Of a stretch of 20,908 nucleotides of DNA, positions 1 through 8,370 are shown in pieces. Source of the stretch: Hofstenia miamia. Its lineage: Eukaryota > Xenacoelomorpha > Acoela > Hofsteniidae. Positions within the stretch are counted from its first letter, which is position 1. Every line of letters starts with the position of its first letter. The translations under genes and the position numbers were made by a program. A model generated the notes under the pieces. It was not told the DNA's origin and did no database searches. It saw only the letters and a program-made list of their open reading frames with translations. The stretch covers positions 225,808-246,715 of the forward strand of contig CABFPE010000153.1 in NCBI GenBank assembly GCA_900660155.1, written 5' to 3'.

Positions 1-1479
1 TGCATTTCTGCAAAAACTTTTGATCACATTTTGAATTCAATATCATTTCACCTTATCATGAAACCCTAAGTAAATTGCTAAGCATCATTGTCAATGTAAA
101 ATTTATCCTTAATGGAAATTTTAATGAGCAAATAGAAGGAATGGCAATGGATTAATCGTTTTTCCTTCCATAGCAAGCTATGCCACTGATAAAATTGAAA
201 AAGAATTAATACATTGAAATTGAAATTTTATGATATTTTAAATAGAGTTTAACTGAAATAAAAATTGGGGAAGAAGACGAACAAAATCAGGCTCTCAATT
301 TCCTTGGCGTAGATATTACTTTGAATCCCCATACTATGAAGAAAATATGCATGGCAAACCACTAAACACTACAATATACATCAGTCATGAAATTTTCTAT
401 GACAAGGAAAATATAAGCAAGTGCTGATTGAATTAAATTATTAAAATATGTTCTCATTATTATAAAAAGATTTAATCAATTTATGCGGATAGCTGTTCTT
501 TTCTAATATTTCTTAGTAGTCAGATATCGATTCAAAGTGTTGTTGACACAGAACTAAATACAGAGTCTATGGAATGCAATCAGGATAATAACGAAAATAT
601 AATATCAATATATTGCAAAAATTATACATTGCAGAACTTTGGAATCCGGAAAATTACGAATAAAAATCATCAATACGAAATTCAACTTAACTATGCTTAA
701 TTGGCAACAATTCTGCAATCTAAAAAATATTTCTAAACTATATTTCTTAGAGGTTCAATATACAACTTTCAAAATATCTAGTGCTATAAATGTACATGAA
801 TGATCAACTTGAAAAAAAAAACTTTCTTATAATAATGAAAACATCAAATACTATTATTGAAGAAATATTATTTTTGAAAAATACAAAAGAAGCTCATTAT
901 TAAATAAACAACAAATGAATATGAACACTATTTGTATTTTCAATGTAAACCCTTTTGTAATTGTTTTAAAATTCAAATTGCAATTTCTTCATAAACTAAT
1001 ATAGAACGAAAAATTGTTGAATTTTCGAAATCACCAAGCATTCGAGCCCAAGAGAATGTTGACAATGTATTTGTTTTGTTACACGATGTTGTTTGTTTAC
1101 TATTTGAAAGAAAGAGAAATTGCTCGAAAAAGAAATCATTTTCAGGAAAATTTTATACAACTTCTACCATATTACTGCATTAATTTTAATGATATAAAAG
1201 TTTTAACTTTTGAACTGTTTTGTTCCTTTGAAAGTTCTTTGAATGTGCGTTTGAAAAAGAGCATAAAATTTGGACGATTTAGCTATATTATTAGGTATAA
1301 CTGAACAAATAATTTTTTTCAAATAAATACTTAAATTATCATTATCATTAATATTGTTTTCAAATATTTTAAAATAAATTTCTAAAATGTCATCATCACG
1401 CGTTACAATGAAACACAAAAAATTCTATTGAATATACATTGTAAATAAGGGGATAACATAATTGAAAATATTTTAATAT
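1..1479. other. AT-rich intergenic, downstream of the receptor gene
   Basis: This stretch follows the stop codon of the minus-strand receptor gene and should contain its 3' untranslated region. I see no further coding exon. The open frames here (96 codons on the plus strand at 1014-1304, 71 on the minus strand at 1203-1418) overlap each other and have low-complexity, AT-driven composition. No canonical AATAAA is visible on the minus strand just after the stop. An ATTAAA begins within a few bases of the stop codon, which is too close to be a convincing polyadenylation signal. Confidence 0.4.
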
Positions 1480-2114
1480 CTAGGTGTCCATTCGACAGCT
1501 TGACATAATCATCAAAAATCTTTTTCTAAAACTTTGTCCAAGTAATACATAAAGGAAAAAGTTTATGCCATTGTTTGTGACTTGAGATGCACTATCTAGA
1601 GCATTCAATACTAGCGTCAAAATTGAACACTTGTCTCTTATCAAGGATGTGTAACGGGTAATGTAAAAGGAAATTCCAGTTACAGATATAAAGACAATGA
1701 AACTAATAGATACAATGAACAGCAATTTTTCAATTTCATTATTCTTAGACTTGCTAATCCTCTTTCTTGAATGCAATGAAAGCTTAATTGCGATAAGAAG
1801 ATTACTAACAAGAACCATTACCATTGGAATAAACCCCCAGAAAATGAGAAGTATAACCACAATATGTGTCCCTTCAAATTCTTTTCGTAACAGGCATATA
1901 CCATTTGAACAACTGTGGAATACAACCATACTGGGAATTCCAATCACCAAATAGTTGATAAATATTATAACAATTACGCTCCATATTGCAAATCGTGTAC
2001 TTGAAAAGTAATTTTTGTAAACAATGGGTACATAAACTGCAGATAGGCGATCAAGTGTTATTATCACAACTATCCAATGAGCAATTGAGTTTGTTGTCCA
2101 ATCATTGCCCTCAT
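1480..2114 (-). CDS. GPCR exon 3: TM3 to C-terminus
   Basis: The acceptor is AATGCTTAG at 2115-2116 and the frame stays open to TAG at 1480-1482. TM3 includes HWIVVIITLDRLSAVY (the DRY equivalent is DRL). TM4 spans about 157-180 with Trp160. Extracellular loop 2 holds Cys184 and Cys189. TM5 spans about 199-226 with Pro212. A basic loop 3 (HSRKRISKSK) follows. TM6 spans about 244-269 and has Gly in place of the usual Pro. TM7 spans about 279-306 and ends NFFLYVLLGQSFRKRF. A further acceptor-like TAG lies about 23 bases upstream and would add residues with a Cys near the TM3 start, but in a phase exon 2 cannot supply. Confidence 0.8.
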
Positions 2115-5100
2115 CTAAGCATTGATTCAGTTTAAATATCTATCAATTGTAATGTTATTCAGTGATATGAAATGAATTATCGTAAGAGCAATATTTTATC
2201 AATATACTATTCACAAATTTTTCTAGGCATCATTTCATTTACTTAAAGTAACAAAATTCGCTTTTTGATGAAATTCAAGAAATTTTGCATTAAAATTTCT
2301 AGTGAATTTTCAAAACTTGACTTGATATATTTTCCCTGAATTAGTTATTTCGTTTGATACTTGGATGATAACATGCTCCATTTAAAAGGAATTGATTAGA
2401 TACCTTGAATGTGTATACACTGAATAAAATTACGAAAATTAGTTATTCAGGCCAATTTTTTTGAGGTTTGGTAAACCTATATACATTAAAATAATATAGT
2501 TTTAAAACTATTATTACATTAAGGACAAATGAATTTTGTTTTTACTACCTATATAATTTGCGTCAATTTAACATAAAAGTACCAATAATACCTGTAGAAC
2601 ACTAATGATGAAATGTTGAAAGAACATATTGTTGTAATGCATTTGAATAAAAATCATAAATACTACTAGCTGTTTATACAAAACTCACAAATCCAAATAA
2701 CTATAGAGGTCATCCTCAAACTATTTTTACAATTCGTAGAAAATAATTTCCTTAAGGTAGAAAGAGTCAAGGTTAAGGAGATTTGCGTGTAAGATTTAGC
2801 AAATAATGGTGGAATTAAAAATAATTCAATATTTCGACAAGAGATTCTGTCATTTCGCGTATCTTATAAACTTCGAATATTACACTTAAACTTAAGCATT
2901 AGATGGGAATGCATCAATTTTTTTGAAAAAGTAATGTTAAAATGTTTGTACATGCAATATATCGAAATATATGCAGTTTTTTAAGGATTTTTAGTTAAAA
3001 AAATATAAGAATGTTTCACGATTTAAAAACGTCATCTAATTAAGTTAATCAAAATTGCAAAATTTATGCATTTTCTGAAAATAGAAGTGTATAGAATAAA
3101 ATTGAATTAATTTTTAATGTATGAATTTCTTCAATTAAGTTTGTTCATGCTTGAGTTTTTCTGAAAATGCGGCTAACAAAGAAATCTTTGATTTAGTATA
3201 AATCTTAAAATTACTAAAGGGGGTGCTACACTGACGATTTTTGTCCAAACCTTTGTCCAGATTTTTGTTTAAACAAAAATTCGCAGTGTAGCACACAAAA
3301 ATTCTGACAAAAGCTTGGACAAAAATCGCCAGTGTAGCATGGCCTTAACTCATGCAACCTATAAATATGTCCCAAAGTGATTTTCCCATAACAAATTTAT
3401 TTATCAGGCAGCTATAAATTTATTCCATTTTGTTTAATCTTTTGAAATAATGAGTTTATAAAAATAATTATTTTTAACTTAGCTTGCATACCAATTATTG
3501 ATTGAAGAGTTTTCTTTTCGTTATGGAGGTCTAATTCGGTGTAACTGCAACATTCTATAAAATGAGGTTTCCTCAATTTGTAATTTTATGCATATTATAA
3601 CCCTAAGAATAGGTTTCCCAAGAAATAGTAAAACTCAAGTGAGAAAATTTGTACCAATTATTAATCTTGCAATGAAAATGTTCAACAGTCTTAGCATACG
3701 ACAGAAATCATATCATTTTTATACTGATTTCATGACTGTCGAAAAATAAAATTGTGATATAATTAAAAAAGTCAAACATAATGACATCAAATATTAATTC
3801 TAGATAGATTTAGTGAAATTGTCGGTATTTTACTTTGGCGGGCATCTTGGTTTCTGGTATTATGAATAGTTTCACAACTATAGTCGCATATCTCATTCGT
3901 TATTCTAGCCAGTGCATAAATAATAAATAATACAGGATTGTACATAAGAAATTATGTTGGTTTCCCACGTGAGCAACACTAATAAATTGAAGGCAAGAAA
4001 CAAAATTCTAACTAAAATACATTTAACAACAAATTCTTATAGAAAACTTAAATTTAAGAAAAATATGATTAAGAACGCAGTTGCTAATTTTTGTATTGAC
4101 TTACGAAATGAATTACCACCTCAATTTAAAGAAGAAAAATTAATTAAAGACTTTAAAAGAAATGTAAAAATGAAACCAAAAAATCAACTATTTAAATTAC
4201 TAAATAACTCAATCAATCCCAACAACCAAGCTTAGTCATTGAACCAGAAAAATGACTATTTTTAAAATCCTAATACGTGCTTATCACTTTATTTGTATAG
4301 TGATTATATATACAGAGAATTTTAAAAATAAATATTATTATCATTATTATTATGTTTGTGTCAAATTGGCTTTTGCATTAAAACAAGAGAATACAAAAAT
4401 TAATTTAGTAATAATCACAGAAAATAGCATTAGCAAAATTATATGGGTGGCGAGTTTTAAAATTTATTAAATTTTCGTAAGCAATGAGTAAATGAGTTAA
4501 ACTTGAGTTAATCAACAAATAATTATAATTCAAATGCCTTTTTGCAAACAAGTTATTTGCTGAAAAACATTTTATGTTGAAGATGTACTAATTATAGCTC
4601 CAGTCCTATATTCGAATTAATTGACATATTTCTTCAAGTTAGATTAATAAAATTCCAGTACTTATCATTAAAACATATTACCAATTTGTTCTAGAAGAAA
4701 TGCTCTAGGAAAGCTCCAGTCTAAAAATTCTTTGCCTTGAGTGACATCTATGGGCCCATCAAATACAATTGATGCAGTGTCCCATATAGCTAGTGCTAAA
4801 ATATCAATAAATATTTTTATTAACAACTTGCAATAATTTCAAATTTATGAAAGCTTAACCAAGTTGGTTTGGAAATACGTAACTTATATTTATAGAAATA
4901 TTTAGCATCAAATTATAAATAATTGGAATTAAGTATGACCACTCTAGCAAAATTATTCTTAGCTTTAAGCTTGAGAAGCAACAAACTATATTTTTGAGTT
5001 AGAAATAAGTTTAATTTTTATATGAAGTTTGGCAATGATATGTAAGGTATAGGTGAGACCTCCCTTTAACCACAACAGCCACATATATTTAAATTCTCAT

Positions 5101-6727
5101 GTACATATACATGCATTAAGCTTACAAACTTACTAAGAACATAATTTGGACTGTAGTCCCATTTTTTCCATAGCGATATTGAATAATTTAGAAATCCGTT
5201 CTTCAGTACTTTTCTATTATACTTAGTTGTACCAAATGTAATTGTTCTTTGATTTAAATGATTAGAAATTTTCGATTTTCTTTTCCAAAATATCGATATA
5301 CATCTAATATTTTGAAAAGCTTCTAATGATCTTATATGGTATTTACACATTATTACTTTTTTATTTTTACTAATTATGTTTATTCCTCATTTAAATACCT
5401 TCTTCAATTTCGATTTTGATTTTTCTTTAAGTTCGTTAATAAACAAGATGAGTACAAGAAACGGGATAGAATAAGTGACCAAAATAGTAGTACCTTCCAT
5501 TCTATTGGTATAAACTTTTCAATTTTTTGAATTGATCTTATGCCATACGCCATTTTCTTTATGATATGGTTTACCTCGTCTTCAAAATTAAATTTATTAT
5601 CAATTGCTACACCCAAAAAATTTCATTTATGGTGATTCCTGAATGACGTTGTTACACATCTTAATACTTTCTAATGTTAATTCATTTCTTTTATTCTTAA
5701 TTACAATTAATATAGTTTCTTAATATTAATTTTAACAAATTATCATTAAAGAATGATTGTAACTTTTCCACATTTTCTTGTAAAGTTAAAATATCATTAC
5801 ACTAAATGAGAGTATCATCTGCAAATTGAACATGATTACTATTAATGTGCTGATCCATATCATTTACATTTAACTTAAATAGTAGTGGACCCAATACTGA
5901 TCCTTGCCGTACTCCATGGTTTACTTCTAATGAATTTGATGTTTCTTCATTGAGTTCCCCCATACTGGTATCTATTACTTAAATAACTATTTAATAACTC
6001 TATTAATGAATCACTAAAATTATGATTCTGTTTTAACTTTTCCAATAAAATAGGTTTATTGAATTTTATTGATAAATTTATTGATGCTATATATATTTTT
6101 TTCATTCATATCTAATTTTGATCTCCAGTATTCAACAGCATAAAGTAAAGCATCATTTTAGAGGTAAATTTTTGAAATCCAAACTGATTCTTTGATATTC
6201 TTTCATTTTGTTTCACTTATAGGTTAAGTTGGTTGAATAATAATTTTGCAAAGATTTTATTAATTACTGTTAAAATTAAAACTGATCGGTAATTTTCTGC
6301 AAGATCTTCTCTTCCTTTCTTATATATTGGTGTAACTTTAGCAATTTTTAAATAATCAGGATAAGTTGATTCTGCCAAACATTGATTAAATAAGTCACAC
6401 AGTTCCTAAAATAAAAAGCTTCCATATCCATGCAGCATAATGTTCTAATTGCTTTCCAAAACATTTTTGTACAACTTAAAGAATGTTGAAAATACCTTGC
6501 AAATATATTGTTGCGGAACAGTTCTCTCTCATTGAATGAATTGTGATAAAGCTGAGAATGTTTGCAAAAATACCCACAAACGAGAAAATTAAGGTATACC
6601 ATGCTGTAAATGATGTTATAAATTCTTCACCCCAGCCATAAAAGCACGATTGGTTTAGGCTCATAGTAGAATGCACTCCGTTAAATTTGGTTTCATTTTT
6701 ATAGCCTGCGCTATTCAGTGTTTCCAT
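1480..6727 (-). CDS. Rhodopsin-family (class A) peptide-type GPCR, three exons, 326 aa
   Basis: The gene is modelled as join(6727..6496, 4795..4682, 2114..1480) on the minus strand. It encodes a plasma-membrane seven-helix receptor expected to couple an extracellular, probably peptide, ligand to G proteins. The Met at 6727 is preceded by an in-frame stop. Both introns are phase 1 with GT/AG ends, and the split codons become GCA (Ala78) and GAT (Asp116). Class A landmarks fall at normal spacing: Asn56 in TM1, Asp83 and Pro92 in TM2, Trp129 and Asp-Arg-Leu 137-139 in TM3, Trp160 in TM4, Pro212 in TM5 and an NFFLY motif at 300-304 in TM7, followed by a basic helix-8 stretch. Sequons occur at Asn11 and Asn25. 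The proline of TM6 is absent. At 326 residues with a short tail it is compact but complete. The FMRFamide/TRH-like receptor group is the nearest style I recognise; the ligand is unknown. The exon 2/exon 3 junction is the weakest part of the model. Confidence 0.8.
3215..3348. mobile_element. MITE-like foldback element with three copies of a 20-bp module
   Basis: The outer arms, near 3221-3247 and 3314-3344, are inverted copies built on GCTACACTG followed by CGATTTTTGTCCAA. A third copy of the module (GCAGTGTAGCAC, 3283-3294) sits inside, inverted relative to the left arm. As a result the left half alone (3223-3294) already folds into a hairpin. At its centre, 3261-3280 is a perfect 20-bp palindrome around GTTTAAAC. 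TA dinucleotides border both ends, which would fit a Tc1/mariner-type target, though the boundary is ambiguous by a few bases. There is no coding capacity. Confidence 0.65.
3951..4352 (+). pseudogene. 3' end of a non-LTR retrotransposon (RT C-terminus plus tail)
   Basis: An open frame from 3954 to 4235 reads like the C-terminal end of LINE ORF2 proteins. It has basic and Asn-rich sequence, then KKNMIKNAVANFCIDLRNEL followed by PP, and then KDFKRNVK. This corresponds to the common 'N-x-x-LWN-x-LP ... FK' ending of jockey/CR1-type elements. The reverse transcriptase core is missing, so it is a 5'-truncated copy, as is usual for LINE insertions. Downstream, AAATAAATATTATTATCATTATTATTATG around 4325-4352 (two overlapping motifs: AATAAA, then ATT repeats) looks like a polyadenylation signal and a simple-repeat tail. 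It lies in intron 2 of the receptor gene, on the opposite strand. Confidence 0.5.
4682..4795 (-). CDS. GPCR exon 2: TM2 and first extracellular loop
   Basis: This 114-base exon was found by reading the minus strand between the two larger exons. The acceptor is ATATTTTAG, followed by CA, which completes the Ala codon. It then reads LAIWDTASIVFDGPIDV and ends FLLEQI before a GTAATA donor. Asp83 lies 27 residues after Asn56, and Pro92 lies nine after Asp83, which is the class A spacing for positions 1.50, 2.50 and 2.59. The reading frame agrees with exon 1 and exon 3 at both ends. A W-S-F at 104-106 occupies the place where W-x-Cys is usual in peptide receptors. Confidence 0.75.
4796..6495 (-). 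other. GPCR intron 1 (1700 bp), largely filled by a LINE
   Basis: The donor is GTATTT at 6495 and the acceptor ends TTTTAG at 4796. About 1.35 kb of its 1.7 kb is the dead LINE at 5066-6412. The 83 bases between the LINE remnant and exon 1 and the 270 bases between the LINE and exon 2 are AT-rich and show no other feature. Confidence 0.65.
5066..6412 (-). pseudogene. Dead non-LTR retrotransposon (LINE) reverse transcriptase fragment
   Basis: RT motifs appear in order in broken frames on the minus strand. From about 6412 downward there is the fingers segment with LKIAKVTPIYKKG and then NYRS. Next is an S-x-x-QFGFQK segment, then KPILLEKL ... SYLSNRYQ, then GVRQGSVLGPLLF at 5877-5915, and then the catalytic FADD box at 5814-5825. 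After this come the thumb-like block LGVAIDNKFNF ... SRFLYSS (5404-5616) and a C-terminal block ending NICGCCG (5066-5350). A TAG lies just after FADDTLI (5802-5804), and several shifts and stops separate the blocks. The motif A region reads INLSIKFN where active enzymes have DLSKAFD, so the catalytic aspartate seems lost. The copy is 5'-truncated, with no endonuclease domain. The clade is probably jockey- or CR1-like; I cannot place it more closely. Confidence 0.8.
6496..6727 (-). CDS. GPCR exon 1: N-terminus and TM1
   Basis: This exon has 77 codons plus one base. ATG at 6725-6727 is the first Met in the frame, and a TAG lies a few codons upstream, so this ATG decides the start. An earlier GTG in the frame is not a plausible animal start. 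The extracellular part carries two N-glycosylation sequons (NET at 11-13, NQS at 25-27). TM1 spans about residues 36-65 and contains GIFANILSF with the conserved Asn56. The exon ends CAAG followed by GTATTT, a good splice donor, leaving one base of the Ala78 codon. The junk-like tail read past the donor (GIFNIL) is intron. Confidence 0.8.
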
Positions 6728-8308
6728 TGGCCTACGGTATTTCACTATCTAATCTTGTATTAAAATAACGTTTTTCATGTTCTCAAAAATAATGGACTAT
6801 AGTCTAATTTTAATGTATAGAAATGTACACAAATTCATGCGCGTATTATTTGGCAAAATTCCACTTTGAGTATGAAATATATTGTATTAATATAAATTGA
6901 TTTGCGCAGGAAAGTTTAGAATAAATGCACTTCGTTAAAAATATTATTTTGAAACCCTTAGAGTAAACCATTCATATATTATGGTAGTCTAACAATTATC
7001 AATTGTAAAATCGATTCCAATTCAGATCAGTACTAATCAGTGGCGACAAACCTGGGGGTTATACGGGCAGCTTAAACCCCCTCCCCTTTGTTTTTTGAAA
7101 ACCAAAATTATTGTATTGAATTTTCTCTTTATTTTAGTATATTATTACACCATTATTAATATAATCACTGTCCCTTTTTAAGAACTGCTAAACTATTATG
7201 AAATTAAATAAAATTTCACAGCAATAAGTCACAGGAATTGTGTATATTAATGTTTGCAAGTAAAAGGTATTGACTGCAAACTCAAACATTTAACTATTTC
7301 GGCAAAAGTCGAAAAAGCCAATGAATGTTGAAAATTTTTTCCCAAATTTTAAGTGTTAAATATTTAAAATTTTTCAAAAACAGGACTTTTGTGATTCCCT
7401 CGGATTTGAAGTAAGTGATTAGCTATTCAGTATCTCTCTGAAGATATGAGTGGTAATTTAAAAAATGACAAATTGTCTTGTTTGAAGTGCTAATTTCTTA
7501 AAAACAATTTTAAGCAGAGGTTTCCACTGTGAGTGATGATCACTATAGGCTTACATAATCCTCCATAATAAAAAACTTCGAAAACATCCAAAATATGTAT
7601 TACTTCTGAAGAAAGTAGAAATTCATGACAATACTTGAATCTATTGGTTATAGATAAACTGATAACTTCACATTAGAGCAATGCGCCAGTATTTAGACAG
7701 TAAATCAAGGAAATCAGATGTATTTTGAAAATCAGAGGGTAATATCTTAGAATTGATATATGACAGAAGATCTTTGAAATCTGTAAAAGTCCTCGTCTAG
7801 ACAATGGATGATGAATCAGCTCTAATTCAGAAAGAGAGTTGCTATAATAATGGTCCACATTAAATTCCTTGATAGTGTAGAACCATATTTAAGACTTCTT
7901 CTCTTAATAAATTCCTCTGAATATTTTCTTTTATTGAATAATGGTGGAGTGCTGAAAATATAGAGAACATACTACAGTCCATTTGTTTGGCACAAATTTC
8001 GTCTTAGTGTAGCTCACAGCAATTTCTGTTCTAATTCTACTACATCATCTTTCGGAAATCTAAATGTATAGTGAATTATTTCTGTTTTTCATGTTGAGAT
8101 GTATTGCTATGATTAGATTTGCAATAAGGTACACAACGTTTGTTATCACAATAAATTCTTGAACTTTTAATCAAACTAAATGCATATTCTCTATTGAATT
8201 TCACAATGAAATAAGCAACAGCAAAAAAAACAATGGAAGTTGAAATTATCAACTACCCGTGCTACTAATTCCAGTAATCACTTATCGACAAGCTCCAACT
8301 GTGCAAAA
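6728..8308. other. Non-coding region upstream of the GPCR gene
   Basis: This holds whatever promoter and 5' untranslated sequence the receptor gene uses, but no core promoter element stands out. Open frames here are short and compositionally unremarkable. The only distinctive piece is the G/C-run hairpin near 7036-7090, listed separately. Confidence 0.4.
7036..7090. repeat. Possible transposon terminus (CAGTGGCG start with G/C-run hairpin)
   Basis: The sequence begins CAGTGGCG at about 7038. It continues into GGGGGTT (7054-7060) and AACCCCC (7075-7081), which can pair as a short hairpin around ATACGGGCAGCTTA. Termini that start CAGTGGCG and run into G and C blocks are common on hAT-like and other insect elements. 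I found no matching inverted end elsewhere in the window, so this may be a solo end or chance. Confidence 0.2.
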
Positions 8309-8370
8309 AAAGATTGATCTTTTAGACAGAAGATTAATATATTAATTGAATGTCAACATCTAGTTATCTG
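8309..8370 (+). repeat. Left arm of a 62-bp perfect long-range inverted repeat
   Basis: This arm is the exact reverse complement of 10204-10265. It starts AAAGATTGATCTTTT, contains the palindrome ATTAATATATTAAT, and ends CTAGTTATCTG. Sequence identity stops sharply at both ends. It may be a terminal inverted repeat or one half of an inverted duplication. Confidence 0.85.

Larger units (their letters stand above)
2115..4681 (-). other. GPCR intron 2 (2567 bp)
   Basis: This intron lies between the TM2 and TM3 exons, with a donor GTAATA at 4681 and an acceptor TTAG at 2115. Its content is mostly AT-rich unique-looking sequence. Two mobile-element pieces are recognisable: a three-module foldback at 3215-3348 and a plus-strand LINE 3' fragment at about 3951-4352. 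I see no other exon-like stretch. Confidence 0.65.

Noticed and set aside
1014..1418. Overlapping plus (96 aa) and minus (71 aa) ORFs
   Set aside because: They are mutually exclusive, have low-complexity AT-driven composition and no family signal.
1697..1954. 85-codon plus-strand ORF
   Set aside because: It is the antisense shadow of the TM4-TM6 part of GPCR exon 3.
4252..4470. 72-codon plus-strand ORF after the LINE fragment
   Set aside because: It reads through the ATT-repeat tail and AT-rich sequence, and its repetitive Tyr/Ile residues reflect the repeat.
6348..6602. 84-codon minus-strand ORF overlapping GPCR exon 1
   Set aside because: It is a different frame across exon 1, the splice donor and the LINE border, with no coherent protein.
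7673..7858. 61-codon minus-strand ORF
   Set aside because: There is no splice context or family, and the length is expected by chance.
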